Part shown: piece by piece, positions 1 to 6,345 of the stretch
How positions within the stretch are numbered: the stretch's first letter is position 1
Layout: each line of letters starts with the position of its first letter
Assembly (NCBI GenBank): GCA_040752395.1
Contig: JBFMHD010000135.1
Location: 1 to 7,533 of the forward strand
Length of the DNA: 7,533 bases
Direction of reading: 5' to 3'
Origin: JBFMHD01 sp040752395 [NCBI: Candidatus Hydrogenedentota bacterium]
Lineage (GTDB): Bacteria > JBFMHD01
Program-made: the position numbers and the translations under genes
Notes under the pieces: generated by a model
Seen by the model: the letters and a program-made list of their open reading frames with translations, nothing else
What the model was told of the DNA's origin: nothing
Database searches by the model: none

Positions 1-22
1 TTGTAACTATAATAATATCAAG

Positions 23-67
23 TAGAAGCAAGAGGCAAGAAGCAAGAAGCAAGATAACGGAAGAAGT
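23..67. repeat. Heptanucleotide tandem repeat, AAGAAGC type
   Basis: Read in 7-bp steps from position 23 the units are TAGAAGC, AAGAGGC, AAGAAGC and AAGAAGC (23-50). A broken stretch follows (51-60), then one more related unit, AAGAAGT (61-67). The period is exactly 7 bp with point changes but no length changes in the first four units. The array is intergenic, beyond the 3' end of mnmG. Related units recur at three other gene boundaries in this window. Heptamer tandem repeats resemble in kind the STRR elements described in heterocystous cyanobacteria, but the sequence differs and no kinship is claimed. Confidence 0.85.
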
Positions 68-83
68 GAGAGGTGTCAGGACG

Positions 84-111
84 GGCTACAGGCTACAGGC
101 TACGGGCTACA
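84..111. repeat. Heptanucleotide tandem repeat, GGCTACA x4
   Basis: There are four head-to-tail 7-bp units at 84-90, 91-97, 98-104 and 105-111. Three are GGCTACA and the third is GGCTACG. This second heptamer differs completely in sequence and base composition from the AAGAAGC array 17 bp to its left. It is G+C-rich in an AT-rich surrounding. One inverted copy (TGTAGCC) lies at 139-145, so the array can pair with the downstream sequence. Confidence 0.85.
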
Positions 112-145
112 GCCGGCTGGAACCCGAGGCCCGGGGCCTGTAGCC
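105..145. repeat. G+C-rich nested inverted repeats (hairpin region)
   Basis: GGCTACAG (105-112) is the exact reverse complement of CTGTAGCC (138-145), giving an 8-bp outer stem. Between and overlapping the arms lie a perfect 10-bp palindrome CAGCCGGCTG (110-119) and a 5-bp stem AGGCC/GGCCT with a 3-nt loop (127-139). The block 83-145 is about 71% G+C. It lies 21 bp beyond the mnmG stop codon, so it could fold in the mnmG mRNA tail. No U-run follows on the minus strand, so it is not a standard intrinsic terminator. It could slow 3' exonucleases, aid termination, or be a dispersed REP-like element. Confidence 0.6.
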
Positions 146-165
146 AACATATCATCTGAAAAATT

Positions 166-1938
166 TTAAGACTTGAGTTTATTAATCAAAATAATAATAT
201 CTGCTGGATTTACTCCTTCTACATATCTTGCTTTTTCTATGGTTTCTGGCCTATATTTGTTTAATTTCACTGCTGATTCCTTTCTTAACCCTTTTATTAA
301 CATATAATCACTAATCTTATCAAGCTTTAATTTTGAATAATCTGATAATTTCATTATATCTGACTCCTGTTTCTTTATATATCCTTCATAATAAATATAT
401 ACCCAAGCTTTTTCATACATCTTTTTTATTCTTAACCGATCTGGTAAACAATCTCTAATATTATCCATTGTTATTTTATTCTGTTTAATCAAAAGACCAA
501 AACCCTTTTTTTTTAAATAATCAATTATATTGTCAAATAATTTCTTTTCCTCGCGATATCGATCAAACTCTGTTTTATTAATTAATTTTAATTTATATCC
601 CTTTTCAAGGAGTCTATCATCTGTATTGTCTATTCTTAAATATATTCTATTTTCAGCCCTTGAAGTAAACATTCTATAAGGTTCTGATATACCCTTTGTA
701 ATTAAATCATCTATCATAACTCCAATATATGATTCCATTCTACTTAATATAAAACTATCATTTGATATTTTAAGTACAGCATTAATACCAGCAATAATGC
801 CCATACCAGCGGCTTCTTCATAACCGCTGGTCCCATTAATCTGTCCTGCTAAAAATAGATTATTTATTATCTTACTTTCCAATGTAGGGTAAAGGAGTTT
901 AGGGTCAAATGCATCGTACTCAATTGCATAAGCAAATCTTGTTATATCTACATTCTCCATACCTTTTATTGTTCTTAAATACATAAGCTGTACAGAGCAA
1001 GGTAAAGAAGTTGATAAACCATTTACATAATATTCATTATTATCTAAACCCTCAGGTTCTAAAAAAACATGATGCGAATTTCTATCAGGAAATTTAACAA
1101 CTTTATCTTCAATAGAGGGGCAATATCGAGGTCCTATAGATTTTATCCTTCCTGAATACAAGGCAGACTTATTAATATTTTTTCTAATAATATTATGAGT
1201 ATTTTCATTAGTATGTGTTATATAACAGCATATTTGAGGGTTAGTAATTTTTTCGGTTCTCCTTGAGAATGGTATAGGGTTTTCATCTCCGTATTGAGGT
1301 ATCATTTGTGAAAAATCGATACTTTTACCTGAGACTCGAGGTGGTGTTCCTGTTTTAAGTCGTATAATATTTATACTGTTTTCTTTTAAAAAATCTGATA
1401 ATCCCTGCACAGCTTTTTCAGCAGCTCTACCGCCGCTAAGAGTCTTCTCACCAATATGAATAACACCATTAAGAAAAGTTCCACAAGTAAGCACAACTGT
1501 TTTACTTTTTATCTCTCCACTTATTTCACATTCCACTCCTAAAACTATATTATTTTGAAGTATAAGCCTCAAAACAGTATCCTGTAACAAACTTAAATTT
1601 TCAGTATTCTGTAGTTTTACAAGCATCTCTTTATGATACATTATTCTATCACATTGTGCACGCAATGTTCTCATTGCAGGTCCTTTACGGGTATTAATAA
1701 TCCTGAACTGTATCCCTGATTTATCAGTTATTTCACCTATAACGCCACCCAGTGCATCGACCTCACAGATAATTTGTGCTTTTGCCTGGCCGCCCATCGC
1801 AGGATTACAGGACATCCACGCTATGGTTTCGATATTATTTGTTATTAACAAAGTTTTAGCTCCCATCTTACTTGAAGCATGGGCTGCTTCGCACCCTGCA
1901 TGACCTGCACCAACAACTATTACATCATAATTATACAT
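166..1938 (-). CDS. mnmG: tRNA uridine-5-carboxymethylaminomethyl(34) synthesis enzyme MnmG (GidA)
   Basis: FAD-dependent subunit of the MnmE-MnmG complex, which installs the (carboxymethyl)aminomethyl group on wobble U34 of certain tRNAs in the cytoplasm. Visible signatures in order: dinucleotide-binding GAGHAGCEAA (10-19), MSCNPAMGG with Cys44 (matching E. coli Cys47), SGGRAAEKAVQG (168-179), RLKTGTPPR (193-201), GPRYCPSIEDKV with Cys273 (matching E. coli Cys277), FLAGQINGTSGYEEAAG (362-378), and a C-terminal helical domain with RPETIEKA (563-570) and GVNPADI (575-581). The protein is 590 aa, slightly shorter than the usual 620-630, but both ends look intact. I chose the ATG at 1938 because GGTGAT (1943-1948) precedes it and the family alignment begins there. 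An upstream in-frame ATG at 1971 would add MLLLLLYMVIS, which is partly encoded by heptamer repeat. ATG 1950 is a second alternative. The gene is divergent from the amylase; mnmE is not in this window. Confidence 0.97.
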   Translation of the reverse strand: MYNYDVIVVGAGHAGCEAAHASSKMGAKTLLITNNIETIAWMSCNPAMGGQAKAQIICEVDALGGVIGEITDKSGIQFRIINTRKGPAMRTLRAQCDRIMYHKEMLVKLQNTENLSLLQDTVLRLILQNNIVLGVECEISGEIKSKTVVLTCGTFLNGVIHIGEKTLSGGRAAEKAVQGLSDFLKENSINIIRLKTGTPPRVSGKSIDFSQMIPQYGDENPIPFSRRTEKITNPQICCYITHTNENTHNIIRKNINKSALYSGRIKSIGPRYCPSIEDKVVKFPDRNSHHVFLEPEGLDNNEYYVNGLSTSLPCSVQLMYLRTIKGMENVDITRFAYAIEYDAFDPKLLYPTLESKIINNLFLAGQINGTSGYEEAAGMGIIAGINAVLKISNDSFILSRMESYIGVMIDDLITKGISEPYRMFTSRAENRIYLRIDNTDDRLLEKGYKLKLINKTEFDRYREEKKLFDNIIDYLKKKGFGLLIKQNKITMDNIRDCLPDRLRIKKMYEKAWVYIYYEGYIKKQESDIMKLSDYSKLKLDKISDYMLIKGLRKESAVKLNKYRPETIEKARYVEGVNPADIIILINKLKS

Positions 1939-1956
1939 ACTTATCACCATGTAAAG

Positions 1957-1970
1957 GAGAAGCAAGAGCA
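1957..1970. repeat. Degenerate AAGAAGC-type heptamer pair
   Basis: GAGAAGC (1957-1963) followed by AAGAGCA (1964-1970) is one and a half imperfect units of the heptamer seen at 23-67. It lies just upstream of the likely mnmG start codon. It is why the mnmG frame can be read further upstream as a run of leucines. The pair is short, and its membership in the family rests on the clearer arrays elsewhere in the window. Confidence 0.4.
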
Positions 1971-2003
1971 ATGAATAAAAAACATTGCATATCTATTGGT
2001 TTT

Positions 2004-2032
2004 TAATTACCATTTTTATAGAACAATGTCAA
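2004..2032 (-). promoter_or_regulatory. Possible sigma-70-type promoter for mnmG
   Basis: On the minus strand a perfect -35 hexamer TTGACA (2027-2032) is followed after 17 bp by TAATTA (2004-2009). A TGG sits immediately upstream of that hexamer, as in an extended -10. The -10 hexamer itself matches TATAAT poorly. Position and orientation fit mnmG, whose start codon is 66 bp further on. Confidence 0.3.
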
Positions 2033-2070
2033 TGACTTTGCTCCTTGCATCACATCAATTATAGGTGTGT

Positions 2071-2085
2071 AAGAAGTAAAAAAGT
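2071..2085. repeat. AAGAAGT / AAAAAGT heptamer units upstream of the amylase
   Basis: AAGAAGT (2071-2077), one extra A, then AAAAAGT (2079-2085) lie just upstream of the amylase ribosome binding site. The two units match, respectively, the unit at 61-67 and the array at 4630-4664, and so link the two repeat forms. Chance is possible in such A-rich sequence. Confidence 0.35.
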
Positions 2086-2088
2086 AAT

Positions 2089-2093
2089 AGGAG
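2089..2093 (+). promoter_or_regulatory. Ribosome binding site of the amylase gene
   Basis: AGGAG lies 4 nt before the ATG at 2098. It is the clearest Shine-Dalgarno sequence in the window. The spacing is short but usable, and it fixes the start at an ATG followed by a typical signal peptide. Confidence 0.65.
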
Positions 2094-2097
2094 CACT

Positions 2098-3828
2098 ATG
2101 AAAAAAATTTTATTACTATTCTTATTTTTACTCCCTAAATCCATCTTTAGCATTGAGCCACCCATATATTTTATAATGATAGATAGATTCTGTAATGCTG
2201 ATAAGTCCAATGATTATAATAATGATATCACCAATCCCAATGCTTATCAGGGTGGAGATTTAAAGGGTGTTATCTCAAAATTAAAGTATCTCAAATCACT
2301 TGGAGTTAAAACTATATGGTTATCACCTGTTATGGATAACCGTGATAATGATTTTTTTGGCAGTTATGGTTATCACGGATACTGGATTAAAGATTTTAAA
2401 AAGGTTGATGAGCATTTCGGAACAATGGAAGATTTGAAAGAGCTGGTTAACGAGGCACACATTATGGGGATCAGTATTATACTTGATATTGTTTTAAATC
2501 ATACTGATTGGGATTGCGAGTTAAAAGCAAAGCATCCTCATTGGTTTCATAACAGGGGTGATATAAAAAACTGGAATAACAGAGAAGAAGTAGAAGAAGG
2601 TAATCTTACAGGTTTACCTGATTTTAATCAAGATATTATAGAAGTCTATGATTTCTGCCTTGATATTGCATCATTCTGGTATAAAGAGACTGGGTGTGAC
2701 GGGTTCAGGTTTGATGCTGTTAAACATATACCTCATCGATTCTGGAAAAATTTTTTAATAGATTTGAGAAAATTAGTTAGTAATGATTTTTATTTTTTAG
2801 CTGAGGTGATAAGTGGTGATCCATCTTGTGTTTCAGAGTATCTCGAGGATGGTTTTGATGGTATTTTTGATTTCCCTTTATATTACAGACTTCTTGAAAC
2901 ATTTAAAAACAATGAATCAGCAAAAAAAGTTACAACTATATTAAAAGGAGACTCCATTTATAAGAATAAAAATAGTCTGAATCCATTCCTTGGAAACCAC
3001 GATACAGAACGATTTTATAATAACAATATTACATTACAAAAATATAAAAATGCATTAAGTCTCATATTTGTTCTACGTGGAATACCTGTAATCTATTATG
3101 GTGAAGAAGTACCATTATCCCAGGATACGAAATTTGGCAGTAGAAATATTATGGAATTCAGGGAAAACCCTCAAATATTTTATCACCTACAGCGGTTATC
3201 TCATATAAAAAACAATTCTCTGGCTTTAAAATATGGGGAACAGGAGATAATTTTACAAGAAGATAATGTAATCGGGATTCTAAGATATCTGGATAATGAA
3301 GAAGTCTTTGCTTTTACAAACACCGCTGATAACATTGGTACATATACTTTTTCTTTACCGCTGAATAGTTTTATCATACCGCAAAACAAATTTAAAGTGC
3401 TTTATGGTATGGGAGATATAAGTATTGAAGAGGCCAATAAGGTAAGAGTAGGTATATATCCTAACGTAACTTTTATTGTGCAAACATTTGTTAATAAAAA
3501 GCGCAAAAAGAAAATATTAAGTGAGCTAATTGAGGTAGAAATAGTTATAGAGGAGTGTATAACAAATTGGGGTGAGAATGTCTTTTTAATTGGTAATACG
3601 GATATCCTTGGGAATTTTGATATAAACAAGGCATATGGTCCTTTAACCTGTCCGAATTATCCATCCTGGAGATGCAAAATAAAGTTATGTTTAAACGAGG
3701 AAATAAAGATACAGCCTGTGGTTTTGGATTCTACTGGCAAATTATTAAAGCAGGGAAAAGTAAGCAGTTTTGTTTTAACAGATAAAAATCAAATTATAAA
3801 AATTAAATTTTCCGGTCAAAGATACTAA
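2098..3828 (+). CDS. Secreted alpha-amylase family (GH13) enzyme with C-terminal CBM20 starch-binding module
   Basis: Predicted exported alpha-glucan-active enzyme of 576 aa. Residues 1-18 form a classic signal peptide (KK, then a Leu/Phe-rich core, likely cut after IFS); there is no lipobox. The TIM-barrel shows all GH13 regions: DIVLNH (130-135), LPDFNQ (173-178), GFRFDAVKH with nucleophile Asp206, EVISG with acid/base Glu236, and FLGNHD with Asp302. The stretch GYHGYWIKDFKK (91-102) followed by HFGTM resembles cyclodextrin glucanotransferases and related amylases. A beta domain C covers about 375-465. Residues 478-572 look like CBM20 (WGENVFLIGN, LGNFD, YPSW). The immunoglobulin-like domain that precedes CBM20 in CGTases seems absent, so an alpha-amylase or maltogenic-type hydrolase is likelier than a true CGTase; the product cannot be told from sequence. 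The last 26 bp overlap the convergent phospholipase gene. Confidence 0.93.
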   Translation: MKKILLLFLFLLPKSIFSIEPPIYFIMIDRFCNADKSNDYNNDITNPNAYQGGDLKGVISKLKYLKSLGVKTIWLSPVMDNRDNDFFGSYGYHGYWIKDFKKVDEHFGTMEDLKELVNEAHIMGISIILDIVLNHTDWDCELKAKHPHWFHNRGDIKNWNNREEVEEGNLTGLPDFNQDIIEVYDFCLDIASFWYKETGCDGFRFDAVKHIPHRFWKNFLIDLRKLVSNDFYFLAEVISGDPSCVSEYLEDGFDGIFDFPLYYRLLETFKNNESAKKVTTILKGDSIYKNKNSLNPFLGNHDTERFYNNNITLQKYKNALSLIFVLRGIPVIYYGEEVPLSQDTKFGSRNIMEFRENPQIFYHLQRLSHIKNNSLALKYGEQEIILQEDNVIGILRYLDNEEVFAFTNTADNIGTYTFSLPLNSFIIPQNKFKVLYGMGDISIEEANKVRVGIYPNVTFIVQTFVNKKRKKKILSELIEVEIVIEECITNWGENVFLIGNTDILGNFDINKAYGPLTCPNYPSWRCKIKLCLNEEIKIQPVVLDSTGKLLKQGKVSSFVLTDKNQIIKIKFSGQRY

Positions 3829-4669
3829 TTTTCTTTATATGCGAGGGGGTTACAAATAGTTTTTGCGCCGGATCTTTTTTGTATATTTTTTTTAGTTTGC
3901 GTGTAAGTTTCAAGAAATCGAGGCCTGTTGGATCATAGCTAATCAGCTGACTTTTATCTCTATTTTTTAAAATATCGATACTACAAAAGAGTGAATATTC
4001 TATATATTTTTTAATTTCATCAATCCCTGGTCTTTTTTTTAGTTTCAAAAACTGATTTTTTATAAAATTTTTATATTTTGAAAAATAATATGCGGACATA
4101 GTTTCTAAAAACATTTTTTTTCGTAAGTTAAAAAAGATTTTTCTTTTTTTCGCATGTCGAAGTAAAAAAGCATCATTCAAAGAGCAATAGTCTTTTATAA
4201 CTATTTTCATATCATTTAAAACTAATTTCTCTACAAAATGGTCTGCGGTTATCTCGCAATTAAGATGACCAAGTCTATTTGTGGTCTTTTCTCTTATGAT
4301 AAAAGATGGTATAAAAAAATTATGTGCTATGACATCATTAGCAAGATGGGATAAAAAGCCGTAGGAAAAAGCGGTTTGTTGCTTTGATGACGAATCAAAA
4401 AGCATCGAAAAACCTATATCCCATCTCTCAGCCGATAACCTTTTTAGCATCCCTTTACCAATAAAAAAGTCACAGATAATGCAACCATATAAAAAATCAA
4501 TCCAGTACTGGTTCAAAAGTTGACATAATTGACTACTTATTAACGATGGAGAATTTAAAATAGTTCTACCAATAAAAAGGTGAACACCGGGTCCCCAAGC
4601 AAATACAGGAGTAGAAAAAAATAGAAAATAAAAAGTAAAAAGTAAAAAACAAAAAGTAAAAAGTATCAT
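3803..4669 (-). CDS. Zinc-dependent phospholipase C family protein, exported
   Basis: 288 aa. Resembles bacterial zinc-dependent phospholipase C (Zn_dep_PLPC) proteins, which cleave phospholipids using three zinc ions. A very hydrophobic signal segment (1-24) ends in VFA, leaving Trp25 as the mature N-terminus, as in Bacillus cereus PLC, where Trp1 binds zinc. Candidate ligands follow in family order: His30, Asp67 (LYGCIICDFF), His108-x3-Asp112-x3-His116 (SHLANDVIAHN) and His135-x3-Glu139 (HLNCE), then ADHFVE. No histidine lies between Asp67 and His108, where the family normally has a zinc ligand. The C-terminal half is Lys-rich and not recognised. The ATG overlaps the upstream stop (ATGA), the only conventional start before Trp25; no good Shine-Dalgarno is seen, so translation is probably coupled. 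Substrate and activity are inferred from family only. Confidence 0.8.
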   Translation of the reverse strand: MILFTFCFLLFTFYFLFFSTPVFAWGPGVHLFIGRTILNSPSLISSQLCQLLNQYWIDFLYGCIICDFFIGKGMLKRLSAERWDIGFSMLFDSSSKQQTAFSYGFLSHLANDVIAHNFFIPSFIIREKTTNRLGHLNCEITADHFVEKLVLNDMKIVIKDYCSLNDAFLLRHAKKRKIFFNLRKKMFLETMSAYYFSKYKNFIKNQFLKLKKRPGIDEIKKYIEYSLFCSIDILKNRDKSQLISYDPTGLDFLKLTRKLKKIYKKDPAQKLFVTPSHIKKISIFDRKI

Positions 4670-4676
4670 AAAAAGT
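4630..4676. repeat. Heptanucleotide repeat AAAAAGT inside the phospholipase signal-peptide coding region
   Basis: In plus-strand reading there are five consecutive 7-bp units: AAAAAGT (4630-4636), AAAAAGT (4637-4643), AAAAAAC (4644-4650), AAAAAGT (4651-4657) and AAAAAGT (4658-4664). After the 5-bp ATCAT (4665-4669, containing the complement of the start codon) comes one more AAAAAGT (4670-4676). That last unit lies in the end of the upstream flavoprotein gene. On the coding strand the unit reads ACTTTTT and encodes most of residues 3-16 of the phospholipase precursor. Unit length 7 makes any copy-number change other than a multiple of three a frameshift. Confidence 0.9.
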
Positions 4677-6345
4677 GACCAAGCATAGAATAGCCACCAT
4701 TTAAAACTGTATGTCTACGGTACCCCTTAGCACTCAATATCCTTGACGCTAAATATGAATTTTTGCCATTAGAATCTATAAGGATTACTCTATAATTTTT
4801 ATTCAGTTCTTTATATCGGATTTTAAATTCAGAATAGGGTATCTCTTTAATTTTTTCAGCATAAACGCTGATAAAATTTGATACATTCTGTGGCAAACCT
4901 TCTTTCTGCTTTTTTAATATACAAACAATCTTTTCTTCTTTTTTATTTTTGAGTAACTCAATAAATTGTGAGGGTTTAATAAAATAAACAAGTTTATTCT
5001 TTTCATTGCTATACATATGACCCGCAAGATGAATTATATCAGAGACAGGTGAAAGAAAAGGGGTATAACCCAGATCTAAAAGCGCTAATTCATCTGTTGT
5101 AGTTTTTTTACTAATCAAAGCTGATAAAATATTAATTCTTTTATCCACGCCATCTCTACCAAAACCCTGTGCGCCTATCAATCTTCCGCTTTCTTTATCA
5201 GTAATTGTTTTTAACACTATAGGATTTGCGCTGTGGATGTATCTTGCTTTCGAGCTTCCGTATGCGTATTGAGTAATAATGTCCTGTTTTTTATTAGAAG
5301 CGAGTTCTTCAGTAATCCCTGTTTTACATAGAGTAATATCTCTAAACTTTATAGATAAATTATGCAAAGAAGCCGGGTTTTTTATTCTTGGTTTTAATAG
5401 ATTAAAAGCAGCTATTCTACCTTCTATAACAGCGGTATCAGCTTTAAATTCAAGCAAATTATCTCCAATAATAGCACATTTTTTTTCTACACAGTCGCCG
5501 CAAGCAAATATATTTGGCTCGTTTGTCTGCAAATAATCATTAACTTTAATACCGCCGTTTTCTCCAATTGTGATTCCTGATTTTTTTGCTATCTTTACTT
5601 CTGGAACATAACCTACTGAACTTATAAGTAAAGAAGCTGGTATTGAGATACTATCAATTAATACATTTTGGATTTTTTGGCCATCGCTTAATATTTTTAT
5701 ATTTTTTACATCTTTATAAATTATTATTTTATTTTGTATCAGCTCATTTTCAAACATTTTAGAGAATTCGATATCAAAGGCTGGTATTACACTTTTAGTT
5801 TTCTCAACCAGAGTTACCTCATATCCAATATTTAAGAGTGCTTCAGTAACGCCGATACCAATACTGCCAGCACCAACAATTACAGCCTTTTTAACACAAT
5901 CATTTTCTGTATATTTTTTAATATTAAGAGCATCTTCTAAAGAATGGAGAATGAAGAGACCGGATATGCGGGGGTTAAACCAGGGAGGTGTAACTGGTCT
6001 TGAGCCTGTTGCAATAATAACATAATCATATCTCAATTCCTGTTTATTCTTTGTATTAACATTTTGAATAACTAATAATTTTTTACGTCGGATTATTTCA
6101 ATAGCTTCAGTATCAAGCAAGATTTCGAGATTATATTGTTTTTTAAAATCATCACTATTTCTTGTAAGGTTCACCTCTTGTTTTAATTCATTTCCAATCC
6201 AATAATGCAAGGCGCAAGTTGATAGTCCTATATAATTACGTTTTTCAATAATTGTTATTTCAGCATCAGTATATAATTCACGTGTTCTTATAGCTGTGGA
6301 GGTTCCAGCAGCTGTTGCACCAATAATAATAATTTTTAGACTCAT
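4666..6345 (-). CDS. FAD/NAD(P)-dependent CoA-disulfide reductase / NADH oxidase-type flavoprotein with C-terminal rhodanese-like domain
   Basis: 559 aa, the length of CoA-disulfide reductase/persulfide reductase fusions with a rhodanese domain; these reduce CoA disulfides, persulfides, polysulfide or oxygen with NAD(P)H in the cytoplasm. Seen: FAD-binding GATAAG (9-14); a single redox Cys44 in LSTCALHYWIG; IATGSRP (111-117); NAD-binding GAGSIGIG (158-165); NIFACGDC (278-285); and dimerisation-domain marks GVDKRINILSALI (399-411) and LGYTPFLSP (425-433). Residues about 450-559 fit a rhodanese fold only in the last part (SYLASRILSAKGY, LNGGYSML). At the catalytic loop CxxGxRS the protein has Asp524-S-N-Gly527-K-N-Ser530, so the sulfur-carrying cysteine is gone. 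The ATG overlaps the gcvT stop (ATGA). It is not a dihydrolipoyl dehydrogenase, because the CxxxxC pair is absent. Family is secure; the electron acceptor is not. Confidence 0.87.
   Translation of the reverse strand: MSLKIIIIGATAAGTSTAIRTRELYTDAEITIIEKRNYIGLSTCALHYWIGNELKQEVNLTRNSDDFKKQYNLEILLDTEAIEIIRRKKLLVIQNVNTKNKQELRYDYVIIATGSRPVTPPWFNPRISGLFILHSLEDALNIKKYTENDCVKKAVIVGAGSIGIGVTEALLNIGYEVTLVEKTKSVIPAFDIEFSKMFENELIQNKIIIYKDVKNIKILSDGQKIQNVLIDSISIPASLLISSVGYVPEVKIAKKSGITIGENGGIKVNDYLQTNEPNIFACGDCVEKKCAIIGDNLLEFKADTAVIEGRIAAFNLLKPRIKNPASLHNLSIKFRDITLCKTGITEELASNKKQDIITQYAYGSSKARYIHSANPIVLKTITDKESGRLIGAQGFGRDGVDKRINILSALISKKTTTDELALLDLGYTPFLSPVSDIIHLAGHMYSNEKNKLVYFIKPSQFIELLKNKKEEKIVCILKKQKEGLPQNVSNFISVYAEKIKEIPYSEFKIRYKELNKNYRVILIDSNGKNSYLASRILSAKGYRRHTVLNGGYSMLGHFL

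Noticed and set aside
23-111. CRISPR array
   Set aside because: Repeats are 7-bp tandem units without spacers; no cas genes nearby.
83-145. Intrinsic terminator of mnmG
   Set aside because: Stable hairpins are possible, but no T-run follows them in the direction of mnmG transcription.
1939-1971. N-terminal extension MLLLLLYMVIS of MnmG
   Set aside because: The leucine run comes from heptamer-like repeat DNA. MnmG is cytoplasmic and its alignment starts at the ATG at 1938, which has the better ribosome binding site.
2037-2065. Possible amylase promoter TTTGCT-17-TATAGG
   Set aside because: Only 3 of 6 and 4 of 6 matches to the consensus in AT-rich DNA; not distinguishable from chance.
5279-5536. 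Plus-strand open frame of 85 codons and similar short frames opposite the other genes
   Set aside because: They lie fully inside well-supported genes on the other strand, have no recognisable domain and no ribosome binding site.
4666-6345. Dihydrolipoyl dehydrogenase (glycine cleavage L protein)
   Set aside because: The N-terminal redox site has one cysteine (Cys44), not the CxxxxC disulfide, and the C-terminus is rhodanese-like.
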